In this document: one piece after another, positions 32,823 to 41,399 of the stretch
Position numbering within the stretch: position 1 is the first letter of the stretch
Layout: each line of letters starts with the position of its first letter
Origin: JAIQET01 sp035542575
GTDB taxonomy: Bacteria > Acidobacteriota > Terriglobia > Terriglobales > Acidobacteriaceae
Assembly (NCBI GenBank): GCA_035542575.1
Contig: DATKLE010000166.1
Location: forward strand, 1 to 64,000
Direction: 5' to 3'
DNA: 64,000 nucleotides
Made by a program: the position numbers and the translations under genes
Notes under the pieces: model-generated
The model's database searches: none
What the model was told of the DNA's origin: nothing
The model's input: the letters and a program-made list of their open reading frames with translations, nothing else

Positions 32823-33620
32823 ATGCCCCGTATCCAGAGTGGTGATGCGGAGATCGCCTATGAGGTGCTGGGCAGTGGTCCGCCCGTGGTCCTGCTCCAC
32901 CCCTTTCCCGCGCACCATGGGTTGTGGCTCCCGGTGGCGCAGGCGCTGACCTCGCGCTACGGGGTGATTCTCCCCGACCTGCGTGGTCACGGCGAATCGG
33001 GAGTCGGTGAAGGCCCCGCCACGATGGACAAGCACGCCGCCGATCTGGCCCGCGTGCTCGATCACGCGCAGGTGGGGCGAGCGCCCTTTGCTGGAGTGTC
33101 CATCGGCGGCTACGTGCTGTTTGAGTTCTGGCGGCGCTATCGCGGCCGCGTGGCTGCGTTTGTCCTGTGCAACACCAAGGCCCAGCCAGACACTGCCGAA
33201 GGCCGCGCCACCCGTCTCCAGGCCGCAACCGACGTGCTGGAGCGTGGCACCGAGCCTTTCCTCGACAGCATGCTCCCCAAGCTGCTGGGGAAGACCACGC
33301 ACGCAACCCGTCCAGACCTGGTCGAAGGGGTGCGCCAAATGATGCTGAAAATGTCCCCCGAAGATATCGCCATGGTGCAGCGGGGCATGGCGGAGCGTCC
33401 CGATTCGCAACCGACCCTGAAGACCATTAATGTGCCCACTTTGCTTGTGACCGGCGACGAGGACATCTTGACCGGCGTGCCCGAAGCAGAGTTAATGCGC
33501 CAGAACGTTCCTGGCAGCCAGCTGAGAGTCATCGCGCATGCCGGGCATTTTTCCGTCTGGGAGCAGTCGGAAGAAGCCGGCAAACTGCTGCGCCAGTTTC
33601 TGGACACCGTCAACCACTGA
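32823..33620 (+). CDS. Alpha/beta hydrolase
   Basis: 265 residues. The nucleophile elbow is GVSIGG (Ser93); HPFPAHHGLW supplies the oxyanion region, and VTGDEDILTGVP and HAGHFSVWEQ near the end give the Asp and His of the triad. It most resembles 3-oxoadipate enol-lactonase-type hydrolases, but no catabolic neighbours support that. No signal peptide is present. Confidence 0.85.
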   Translation: MPRIQSGDAEIAYEVLGSGPPVVLLHPFPAHHGLWLPVAQALTSRYGVILPDLRGHGESGVGEGPATMDKHAADLARVLDHAQVGRAPFAGVSIGGYVLFEFWRRYRGRVAAFVLCNTKAQPDTAEGRATRLQAATDVLERGTEPFLDSMLPKLLGKTTHATRPDLVEGVRQMMLKMSPEDIAMVQRGMAERPDSQPTLKTINVPTLLVTGDEDILTGVPEAELMRQNVPGSQLRVIAHAGHFSVWEQSEEAGKLLRQFLDTVNH

Positions 33621-33683
33621 AAACTAAGAACTGAGAACTGCTCCCAATCAACAACCGCCCAGGGCGCGAAACCGCTCTTTTGC

Positions 33684-33689
33684 TACAAT
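33684..33689 (+). promoter_or_regulatory. Extended -10-like TGCTACAAT, 9 nt before a start codon
   Basis: TACAAT preceded by TGC (extended -10 pattern) ends 9 nt before the ATG at 33699; no Shine-Dalgarno sequence lies between. Probable promoter of a leaderless or near-leaderless transcript. Confidence 0.45.
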
Positions 33690-33698
33690 TCCTTCGTC

Positions 33699-34106
33699 AT
33701 GATTGACACCCTCATGGTTCCCGAAAAGACTGTAGTCAACGCCAAAGGCGATGGCCCCGTCGTGGACGTAAGCGGGGCTGCAAGCCGCGTTTTCTTGTCG
33801 ACCTTGAACATCACCAATATTGTTGAACAAGAATCTCTGGACGTGAGTATTCAGGGTTCGGCAGACGGCACGGCGTGGGGCAGCAAGGCGATTGCCAGCT
33901 TCCCGCAGAAGTTTTACCGCGGGCAGCATCCGCTGCTGCTCAATTTGAACGGGCAGGCCGACATCAAGTTCGTGCGGGCGCATTGGGAGGTCGGACGCTG
34001 GGGCCGGGGAACCGAGACGCCCATGTTTGAGTTCCACGTTACTCTGAAGGAAGTGCCCCCGGACATTCTGAAAGAAGCCGCTGCCGAGGCGAAGGCGCTG
34101 GTCTAA
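33699..34106 (+). CDS. Conserved hypothetical protein (135 aa)
   Basis: 135 residues, no signal peptide or membrane segment. The sequence alternates as in a beta-sandwich (VVDVSGAASRVFLSTLNITN, SLDVSIQGSADGTAW) and ends in a Lys/Glu/Ala helix. I do not recognise the family. The wording DGTAWGSKAIASFP resembles small phage- or tail-associated beta proteins, but the neighbours do not support this. Confidence 0.6.
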   Translation: MIDTLMVPEKTVVNAKGDGPVVDVSGAASRVFLSTLNITNIVEQESLDVSIQGSADGTAWGSKAIASFPQKFYRGQHPLLLNLNGQADIKFVRAHWEVGRWGRGTETPMFEFHVTLKEVPPDILKEAAAEAKALV

Positions 34107-34114
34107 CGATGTTG

Positions 34115-34180
34115 GATTCTTGATTGTTGATTGACATGCCTTTGCCTTAATTCCTGCCTGTAAATCAACAATCAAAAATC
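34115..34180. repeat. Inverted repeat between hypothetical gene and aroA
   Basis: 34115-34132 and 34163-34180 form an 18-bp stem with one mismatch (core TTGATTGTTGATT/AATCAACAATCAA) around a 30-base loop. It is AT-rich, unlike its surroundings, and ends 10 bp before the aroA start. It may be an intergenic repeat element or an attenuating hairpin. Confidence 0.55.
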
Positions 34181-34190
34181 AGCATCAACA

Positions 34191-35483
34191 ATGACTGAGA
34201 GTTCCACGGTCGTAGTGCGCCCCGCCCGCAATGTTGCGGGATCGTTGCGCCTGCCCGGGGACAAATCCATTTCGCATCGTTACGCCATGCTGGCGGCCAT
34301 TGCCGAGGGCCCCACCCGCCTGGAGAATTTCTCCACCGGAGCAGACTGCGCCAGCACCCTCGGCTGCCTGAATGCGCTGGGTGTGCAATGGGAGCGCGAC
34401 GGCACCACCGTCGTGGTGCATGGCCGCGGCCCGGTTTTGCAGCCGCCGGCGGCCGCCCTGGAATGTGGCAACTCCGGGTCCACCATGCGCATGCTGAGCG
34501 GAATCCTGGCGGGGCAGAGATTCAGCAGCGAGCTTAGCGGAGACGAGTCGCTTTCCCGACGGCCGATGGCGCGCATCATCACTCCCCTGACCGCCATGGG
34601 TGCGCGCATCACTGCGGCCGCTGGGGAGCGCCCCCCTTTGCGCATCACCGGAGGCCCGCTCCAGGCCATCGAATACAAGGTGCCGGTCGCCAGCGCGCAG
34701 GTGAAGTCCGCAATCTTGTTTGCCGGGTTGTTCGCGAATGGCGAGACGCGGGTGGAAGAGCCGCTACGCACTCGCGACCACGGCGAGCTGGCGCTGCGGG
34801 CGTTCGGTGCCGACGTTAGGCAGCAAGGAAATCAGGCGCGGCTCGCCGGCGGACAGATGCTCCATGCTATCGCCGCACACATCCCAGGAGATATCTCCAG
34901 TGCCGCATTTTTCCTGTGTGCGGCAGCGCTCTTCCCCAGCTCCCGGCTCGTGCTCGATGGCCTGCTGCTCAATCCCACGCGCGCCCGGCTGCTGGATGTG
35001 CTGATGGCCATGGGCGCGCGCATTACCGTGACCCAAATCGAAGAGCAATATGGCGAGTTGGCGGGCACCGTGCGCATAGAAGGCGCCGAATTGCGCGGGA
35101 CGACAATTTTCGGCTCTGATACTGCCGCCCTGATAGACGAAATTCCCGTGTTAGCCACGATTGCGCCTTACACTGAGGAGGGTGTCGAGATTCGCGATGC
35201 GCGCGAACTGCGAGTGAAAGAATCGGACCGGATCGCGGCGTTGGCCACCAACCTGCGCGCCATGGGCGCGCAGGTGCAAGAGCATGAGGACGGGGTAACG
35301 ATTCCCGGCAGGCAAATCCTTCATGGAGCGGAGATCGATTCTTTGGGGGATCACCGCATCGCCATGGCCTTCGCGGTCGCAGCGTTGCGCGCCACGGGAG
35401 AAACCAGCATCCAGAAGGCGGACGCGGCCGTCATCTCCTATCCAGGGTTCTTTGAGGCACTGGAGAGCATCGTCCAGCGCTGA
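34191..35483 (+). CDS. aroA: 3-phosphoshikimate 1-carboxyvinyltransferase (EPSP synthase)
   Basis: 430 residues, sixth step of the shikimate pathway. Motifs: LPGDKSISHRYAML (Lys-binding PEP site), ECGNSGSTMRML (about 90-100), LRVKESDRIAALATNL and GDHRIAMAFAVAAL. Length is standard. No ribosome site precedes the ATG; the inverted repeat above lies directly upstream. Confidence 0.97.
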   Translation: MTESSTVVVRPARNVAGSLRLPGDKSISHRYAMLAAIAEGPTRLENFSTGADCASTLGCLNALGVQWERDGTTVVVHGRGPVLQPPAAALECGNSGSTMRMLSGILAGQRFSSELSGDESLSRRPMARIITPLTAMGARITAAAGERPPLRITGGPLQAIEYKVPVASAQVKSAILFAGLFANGETRVEEPLRTRDHGELALRAFGADVRQQGNQARLAGGQMLHAIAAHIPGDISSAAFFLCAAALFPSSRLVLDGLLLNPTRARLLDVLMAMGARITVTQIEEQYGELAGTVRIEGAELRGTTIFGSDTAALIDEIPVLATIAPYTEEGVEIRDARELRVKESDRIAALATNLRAMGAQVQEHEDGVTIPGRQILHGAEIDSLGDHRIAMAFAVAALRATGETSIQKADAAVISYPGFFEALESIVQR

Positions 35484-35626
35484 ACCCCACGGAGTCACAG
35501 AGACGGGTTTACTTTCTGCGCCCGAGGCCTGAGACTTGCGACCGGTAACACCTCGGTGTCCTCCGTGCCCTCCGTGGTAAGTAAAGTGTTCCTCCGTCTT
35601 CTCCGTGTCCTCTGCGGTGCGGTCCC
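35484..35626. repeat. Degenerate tandem CTCCGTG-type intergenic repeats
   Basis: The gap between aroA and the next, convergent gene has repeated TCCTCCGTGCCCTCCGTGG-like units (35560-35585, 35590-35620) and a CCCACGGAGTCACAGAGAC unit near 35488. Such words recur as interspersed repeats in this kind of genome. No gene is seen. Confidence 0.4.
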
Positions 35627-35627
35627 C

Positions 35628-36185
35628 TTATTTGATCTGCTCGCTCTTGCCGTCCCACTTGACGTTGCCGGTCGTCTGGTTGAAGCGCTCGATATCCTGA
35701 TTGGTGTAGGTCCGCGACGCCTTCGGGGCGGGTCCGGCGGCTGCGCTCAGCCTCGCCACCCCCACGGTGCTCTGGAACGAAGCAGGTCCAATTTCAGAAG
35801 GCCGGTGGCTTGGCCTTTCCACTTCCGCTTCTGCCTGGCCTCCGGAAACAACTACGAGGGGTACGGTGTTATTGGGATTGTCAGGGTTCGGCCCATACCA
35901 GACCGGCTGGGCGAATACTCCCACCGGAGGCGGCGCGACGATCGACAGGGTCGCGTTGCTGGCCCCAGCCACATTTCCGAAGGTGGCGTTGCTGGCGCCG
36001 ACCGCGGATGGAGAGACGCTCTCCAGCGCGACCGACGGGGTGATGACCCGCGGCACCGACGGCACCACATAGACTCCGTACGCCGTCGGCCAGTTGCTCG
36101 CGTAACCGCCGACGACAGTAGCCTGCGCGGCAGCGAGTCCGGACGACAACAAAACAAGCAGGCAGAGAACGATCACTTGACGCAT
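35628..36185 (-). CDS. Exported protein, unknown function (185 aa)
   Basis: 185 residues, ATG behind GAGGAGG. Signal peptide MRQVIVLCLLVLLSSGLAAA. The mature part is Val/Ser/Asn-rich with an internal repeat (GASNATFGNVAGASNATLSI), then WYGPNPDNPNNT and a basic tail (GNVKWDGKSEQIK). It could be an envelope or outer-surface protein. No family is recognised. Confidence 0.65.
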   Translation of the reverse strand: MRQVIVLCLLVLLSSGLAAAQATVVGGYASNWPTAYGVYVVPSVPRVITPSVALESVSPSAVGASNATFGNVAGASNATLSIVAPPPVGVFAQPVWYGPNPDNPNNTVPLVVVSGGQAEAEVERPSHRPSEIGPASFQSTVGVARLSAAAGPAPKASRTYTNQDIERFNQTTGNVKWDGKSEQIK

Positions 36186-36333
36186 TGCACTTCCTCCTCA
36201 GAACCTTGGGTGAATACTCCGAATCCGGCGCTGCTTCGGGTGCTTTCGGGGGAAAAGCGGACCTGCCGGCAAGCCGGCCCGGGGTTCGGACAAATGCATC
36301 ATACACCCGAAACCCGGCTCTGGGAGCGGCTTT

Positions 36334-37359
36334 TCACGTGCCCACGTAGCGGGCATAGAGACTTCTGGCCACGGCCGTGTCCGTGGTGCCTTTGATAATG
36401 GCCCGTCCGTCCGGGAACAGGGTCATCTCGTAGGGCTCATGCCAGAACTTGAGAACGAAGTCGTTGTGCCGGACGGTGCCGTGGGGCCGCAGGCGTTCCG
36501 TCATTTCGGCGAAATCCAGCGGGCGGTCGCGCTCGTGAATCTGCACCGAGTTACGGCCGCACAGGGTGATGTGGGGGCGTCCTTCACCGGCGAGGTGCAG
36601 GAAATCGCGCCGGTCGCAGGCGCGGCATCCTGGGCGCGGTTTGCCGGCGCCGACCTCGGCCTGCTCATTCGTCCAGACATCGAAGGAAAGCAGGGTGCGC
36701 CGGAGTTGCTCCGCGGCCCCGACCAGCAGCTTCAAGGCTTCGGTGGCCGCGATGGATGCTGCCAGGCTGACAGCGGAATTCAGCACGCCCGCGGTTTCAC
36801 AGGTCTCCAAGGCGCCACGGGGAGCGTCCGGAAAGATGCAGGTCAGGCAGGCTGTCTTTCCCGGAATTACATTCAGAGTCACGCCGTAGCTGCCCACCGC
36901 CGCGCAGTAGATCCAGGGAATGGACCGGCTGACAGCAAAATCATTGAGCAGGTATCGGGTCTCGAAGTTGTCGGTGCCATCGAGGATGAGTGGGACGCCG
37001 GCGAGCAGGGCTTCGATGTTTCCCGGAGTCAGATCGGCGACCTGTGGCTCAACCACGATCTGGGAATTGAAAGCGGCAATTTTCCTGGCGGCGGCGATGG
37101 CCTTGGGCAGGGACTCGGCGGCATCAGCTTCATCAAACAGCGCCTGGCGCTGCAGGTTGCTGGGCTCAACGTAATCGCGATCTATGATTCGCAGCGTTCC
37201 AACACCGGCGCGCGCCAGCAGGGAAGCCAGGACGGAGCCTGTGGCCCCGCAGCCCACGATGGCCACGCGGGCGGTGGCTAGCTTGCCTTGTCCCGTGGCC
37301 CCAATGCCCCGAAACAGCACCTGCCGCGAATAGCGGTCGTTGAGTTCCAAAGAGATCAC
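36334..37359 (-). CDS. ThiF/MoeB/HesA-family adenylyltransferase (E1-like)
   Basis: 341 residues from GTG 37359. The start RYSRQVLFRGIGATGQGKL is typical. The ATP-binding loop is GCGATGSVLASLLARAGVG, followed by RIIDRDYVEPSNLQRQ. Zinc-site Cys pairs CLTC and CRAC are present. Such enzymes adenylate the C-terminus of a small sulfur carrier (MoaD, ThiS or similar) for cofactor synthesis. No carrier gene is adjacent. The C-terminal 90 residues (FLHLAGEGRPHITLCGRNSV onward) form an extra small domain seen in some ThiF-like proteins. Confidence 0.88.
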   Translation of the reverse strand: MISLELNDRYSRQVLFRGIGATGQGKLATARVAIVGCGATGSVLASLLARAGVGTLRIIDRDYVEPSNLQRQALFDEADAAESLPKAIAAARKIAAFNSQIVVEPQVADLTPGNIEALLAGVPLILDGTDNFETRYLLNDFAVSRSIPWIYCAAVGSYGVTLNVIPGKTACLTCIFPDAPRGALETCETAGVLNSAVSLAASIAATEALKLLVGAAEQLRRTLLSFDVWTNEQAEVGAGKPRPGCRACDRRDFLHLAGEGRPHITLCGRNSVQIHERDRPLDFAEMTERLRPHGTVRHNDFVLKFWHEPYEMTLFPDGRAIIKGTTDTAVARSLYARYVGT

Positions 37360-37590
37360 CAGTTCCGGACGTACAAACCATTATTATAGGTGTACGGGCT
37401 GGGCGAAAGCGGTCTTGGAGTGCGTCCCGACGCTGGCGGTTTGGGGCCAATCGTGCCTCTCTGGTCGGCACCGTGGTGGCGCCCCGAGGCAGATCTTTGA
37501 ACCGTTCTAACGACCCGCGCGGAATACAACATTGCCAACTGCCCATTCATCGAACTGCGTAACCGTCCACATCCAGGCCGAGGAGATTTC

Positions 37591-40500
37591 TTGCGACTGA
37601 GGGGAGCGTTGCATAGGGCGCTGACCGCCCTGGCCTTGACCGCCGCCACTGGCGTTCCGTTGGCCGCCCGTTCCTCCACGCCGGCGACCCAGGACCTGCC
37701 TGCGTCTCCGCCGCTCGTCGCTCCCTTGGGGAGCATGTCTTCCTACCTGGGACTTACGATCCAGGACATCCGCTTCGAAGGAGTCTCCCTAAGCGACAGC
37801 CAGCAACTGCGCCGGCTCATTCCCGAGAAGTCGGGCGAGTTGCTGGATCGCGACCGCATCCGGCAAAGCATCCAGACCTTGCACGCCACCGGGCGGTTCT
37901 CCGACATCAGCGTCGAGGCCGAGCGCACCTCCGATGGCCAGGTGCTGCTCACCTTTGTCACCAGCCCCAACTACTTCGTAGGGGAGATTCGGGTGGAAGG
38001 CCAGCCCAATCGGCCCAACGCCAACCAGGTGGTCAACGCCTCCAAACTGCAGTTGGGGGAGCTGTTCACCGAAGACAAACTGGATCGCGCCCTGAACAAC
38101 ATCAAGCAACTCATGGAGGAAAACGGCTTCTATCGTTCCCGTGTGGCGGTGCAAAAGGCCCCACACCCCGAGACTCAGGAGATTGATGTTCTGTTTCGGA
38201 TTTCACCCGGGCCGCAGGCGCGAATCGGGCAGGTGAAGGCGACGGGCCATCCGGAGTACTCGCTGGGGCAGCTGCAAGACATCGCCAAGATGCATCCGGG
38301 GGACCTGGTGTCGGCACAGCGGGTGAGCAACGCGCTCGACCGGCTGCGCAGGAGATATCAGAAGCGGAACCGCCTCCTGGCGCAGGTTTCCATCCCGGAG
38401 CGCAGCTATCGGCCCGAGGCCAATGCTGTGGACTACATATTCGATCTCGAACCCGGCCCGACAGTCGACATCCTGGCGGAAGGATTCAAAGTCAGCAAGA
38501 AGGTGCTCAAGAGAAATGTGCCGGTCTATGAGGAGAACGCGCTGGATGACGATCTGCTCACCGAAGGCCGCCGCAACCTGCTCAATTACCTGCAGAGCCG
38601 CGGTTACTTCGAAGCCCGGGTGGGGGTGAAGAAGCACGAGGACCGCGCGCACGACGAACTGAAGGTCTTCTACACCATCGATGCCGGTCCCCGGCACAAG
38701 CTGGTGCAAGTCGCCATCAGCGGGAACCAGTACTTCTCCGAAGAACTGTTGCGCTCCCGCATGCAGGTGCAACCCAGCGGCAGGCTGTTTGCCCAGGGAC
38801 GCTACAGTCAGGGGTTGCTCAACGACGATGTGCGAGGCTTGGAATACCTGTATATCAGCAATGGATTCCAGCAGGTGAAAATCACCAGCAACGTAATCGA
38901 CAACTACCAAGGCCAGCAGAACCGCCTGGCGGTCGAGATCACGGTGAACGAAGGGCCGCAGACCCTGGTGGGCGCGCTGCACATCGTAGGCAACCAGACG
39001 ATCCCCGAGTCCAGTTTTCCAACACTGAATACCAGCCCAAACCAGCCCTATTCGGAGGCCGACATCGCCTCCGACCGGGAAATTCTCCTTAATTACTACT
39101 TCAATCGTGGTTTTCCCGATGCCACCTTCGAAGCCTCGGCAAAACCGGCCGCCGGCGAGCCCAACCGCATAGATGTGACCTACACCATTCACGAAGGGGA
39201 GCAGGTGTTCGTAGATGACGTGCTGATCTCAGGCTTGGACCACACCCGGCCGGGGGTGGTGCAGCGCCAGCTCCAGGTCAAGTCGGGCGACCCCTTGAGC
39301 CAGATTGGCCTGCTCCGCACCCAGCAGAAGCTGTATGACCTTGGCATCTTCAGCCAGGTGGAAACTGCGGTGCAAAACCCCGACGGAGAAGAACGGGAGA
39401 AGAACGTGCTGGTGGACGTACAGGAAGCCAAGCGCTACACCTTTCTCTACGGCTTGGGTCTGGAGTTCCAGACCGGGACTCCGGCAATCGGAACCAGCCA
39501 GCCGCTGGGAGAAACGGGCGTCAGCCCGCGCGTGTCCTTTGAGGTGACGCGGCTGAACTTCCGCGGGCTCAATCACACGATAACCTTCAAGACGCACGTG
39601 GGCCGCTTGCAGCAGCGCGCCCTGGTCAGCTACGACGCCCCGGGCTTGTTCAACAGCGATAAATGGCGTCTGTCATACACCAGCTTCTACGACAACACTC
39701 TCGACGTGACCACCTTTACTTCCCGGCGCCTGGAAGGATCGGTGCAGGCCGAGCAGACCCTCAGCAAGGCCAGCACCATGGACTACCGCTTTGCTTACCG
39801 CCAGGTGAAGGCGAGCAACATTCAGATCAGCGAGGACCAGCTGCCTTTGCTGTCCCGCCCCACCCGTGTCGGCGGTCCCGGTTTCAGCTACATCCGCAAC
39901 AAACGGGATAACGACCTGGAGACCACCAAGGGAAACTACACCACCGTGGACGGTAGCGTCGCCTCCGGCTATTTTGGTTCGGAAGCGGATTTCAGCCGCG
40001 TCCTCATTCAGAATTCCACCTACTATTCCTTCGGTAAGAACCGTCCAGCGAATAGAAAATTTGTGTTTGCGCGCTCCACCCGCATCGGAATCGAAACTCA
40101 ATTTGGCAACACGTTTGTCCTCGCCCCTGGAGAACCCTGCCCCCACGGGGAAGCTACCTGCAGCCTCATCCCTCTTCCCGAGCGCTTCTTCTCCGGCGGC
40201 GGCAACTCGCACCGTGGTTTTGGCCTGAACCAGGCCGGTCCGCGCGACCCCATCACTGGATTTCCCCTGGGGGGCGCCGCCCTGTTTCTCAACAACCTCG
40301 AGTTGCGCTTGCCTCCGGTGACCTTGCCCTTCTTCCAGGACAACATCAGCTTCGCCATCTTCCACGATGCCGGCAATGTCTTTACCGACGGACACGACAT
40401 GTTGCACAGCCTGCTGCGCTGGCGGCAGAGAGATCCGCAACTCTGCCAGCAAGCCAGTACCGCCAAACTGTGCAACTACAACTACATTTCTCACGCGATC

Positions 40501-40707
40501 GGAGTGGGTGTGCGCTACAAGACCCCCATTGGGCCCGTGCGCTTTGACTTCGGATATAATCTGAATCCGCCGGCGTTCCCGAGTTGCCAGGCATCCCAAA
40601 CGAGTTTCCCTAGAGTCGAACCGCCTTGTCCGGCGACTTCTCCTCACTTTGCGCCGCAGCAAGCGGGCCATTTCAACGTGTTTTTTAGTATCGGACAGAC
40701 ATTCTGA
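37591..40707 (+). CDS. TamA/BamA-like Omp85 protein with about seven POTRA domains
   Basis: 1038 residues from TTG 37591, placed 6 nt after GAGGAG. A signal peptide (about 1-26) is followed by seven POTRA-like repeats at roughly 54-125, 128-205, 209-287, 290-365, 368-455, 458-535 and 538-612 (each with an I..V.I.G pattern and a GYF/GFY-type turn). The C-terminal beta-barrel (about 615-1038) has the Omp85 motif FFSGGGNSHRGF and a terminal Phe. It inserts proteins into the outer membrane. The downstream SurA-like and TamB genes, joined by overlaps, suggest a TAM-like role, though a BamA-like one is possible. Most BamA have five POTRAs and TamA three, so seven is unusual. Confidence 0.88.
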   Translation: MRLRGALHRALTALALTAATGVPLAARSSTPATQDLPASPPLVAPLGSMSSYLGLTIQDIRFEGVSLSDSQQLRRLIPEKSGELLDRDRIRQSIQTLHATGRFSDISVEAERTSDGQVLLTFVTSPNYFVGEIRVEGQPNRPNANQVVNASKLQLGELFTEDKLDRALNNIKQLMEENGFYRSRVAVQKAPHPETQEIDVLFRISPGPQARIGQVKATGHPEYSLGQLQDIAKMHPGDLVSAQRVSNALDRLRRRYQKRNRLLAQVSIPERSYRPEANAVDYIFDLEPGPTVDILAEGFKVSKKVLKRNVPVYEENALDDDLLTEGRRNLLNYLQSRGYFEARVGVKKHEDRAHDELKVFYTIDAGPRHKLVQVAISGNQYFSEELLRSRMQVQPSGRLFAQGRYSQGLLNDDVRGLEYLYISNGFQQVKITSNVIDNYQGQQNRLAVEITVNEGPQTLVGALHIVGNQTIPESSFPTLNTSPNQPYSEADIASDREILLNYYFNRGFPDATFEASAKPAAGEPNRIDVTYTIHEGEQVFVDDVLISGLDHTRPGVVQRQLQVKSGDPLSQIGLLRTQQKLYDLGIFSQVETAVQNPDGEEREKNVLVDVQEAKRYTFLYGLGLEFQTGTPAIGTSQPLGETGVSPRVSFEVTRLNFRGLNHTITFKTHVGRLQQRALVSYDAPGLFNSDKWRLSYTSFYDNTLDVTTFTSRRLEGSVQAEQTLSKASTMDYRFAYRQVKASNIQISEDQLPLLSRPTRVGGPGFSYIRNKRDNDLETTKGNYTTVDGSVASGYFGSEADFSRVLIQNSTYYSFGKNRPANRKFVFARSTRIGIETQFGNTFVLAPGEPCPHGEATCSLIPLPERFFSGGGNSHRGFGLNQAGPRDPITGFPLGGAALFLNNLELRLPPVTLPFFQDNISFAIFHDAGNVFTDGHDMLHSLLRWRQRDPQLCQQASTAKLCNYNYISHAIGVGVRYKTPIGPVRFDFGYNLNPPAFPSCQASQTSFPRVEPPCPATSPHFAPQQAGHFNVFFSIGQTF

Positions 40708-41399
40708 TGAGTAATAAGCTCTCCACTCTCGCCCAGTTCGTCATGCTGCTGGTGATTTCCGCGCTGCCGGTCAGAGCCGGCGAGGTCATCGACCGCATCG
40801 TGGCCACGGTAAACGGCCACATCCTCTTGCAGAGCGATTGGGACGACGCGGTCTGCTACGAAGCCTTCACCGCCGCCCGCAGCCTCGACAAAATCACGCC
40901 GGAAGAGCGCAAAGCTGCGCTGGATCGTCTGATTGACCAGGAACTGCTGCGCGAGCAGATGCGGGCCTCGGATTTCGCGCACTCGACCGACCAGGAAGTC
41001 GCCCAGCGTGTCCAGGAAATCCGCGCACAGTATCCTGGGGCCGAAACCAGCCAGGGATGGCTGGCGATCCTGGCGCGCTACGGACTGAGCGAGACCGGAC
41101 TCAAGCACCGGATTGCGCTGCAGCTGGATCTGCTGCGGCTGGTGGACGCGCGCCTCCGCCCTGCCGTTCAGATTGATTCCAAGAGCATCGAGAGCTACTA
41201 CAACCAGGAACTGCTCCCGCAGATTCGCCGGTCGGGTGCCAAGGATCTCCCGCTGGCCGAGGTCACGCCTAAGATCAAAGAGCTGCTCACCCAGAAAAAA
41301 GTGAACCAGTTGCTGACCGCCTGGCTACAAAGCCTGCGGGCAGGCAGTCAAATCCACAGCGACGCTGCTGCGTCCAGCAGCGGGAGCCGCTCGCAATGA
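40707..41399 (+). CDS. SurA-N-type periplasmic chaperone without PPIase domain
   Basis: 230 residues, starting 1 nt inside the stop of the Omp85 gene (TGATG) and ending in ATGA overlap with tamB. A signal peptide (ends PVRAGE) precedes a SurA N-terminal fold (VIDRIVATVNGHILLQSDW, ALDRLIDQELLREQM) and a C-terminal helix (LTQKKVNQLLTAWLQSLR). No parvulin PPIase domain is present. It probably escorts unfolded outer-membrane proteins to the Omp85 partner. Confidence 0.85.
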   Translation: MSNKLSTLAQFVMLLVISALPVRAGEVIDRIVATVNGHILLQSDWDDAVCYEAFTAARSLDKITPEERKAALDRLIDQELLREQMRASDFAHSTDQEVAQRVQEIRAQYPGAETSQGWLAILARYGLSETGLKHRIALQLDLLRLVDARLRPAVQIDSKSIESYYNQELLPQIRRSGAKDLPLAEVTPKIKELLTQKKVNQLLTAWLQSLRAGSQIHSDAAASSSGSRSQ

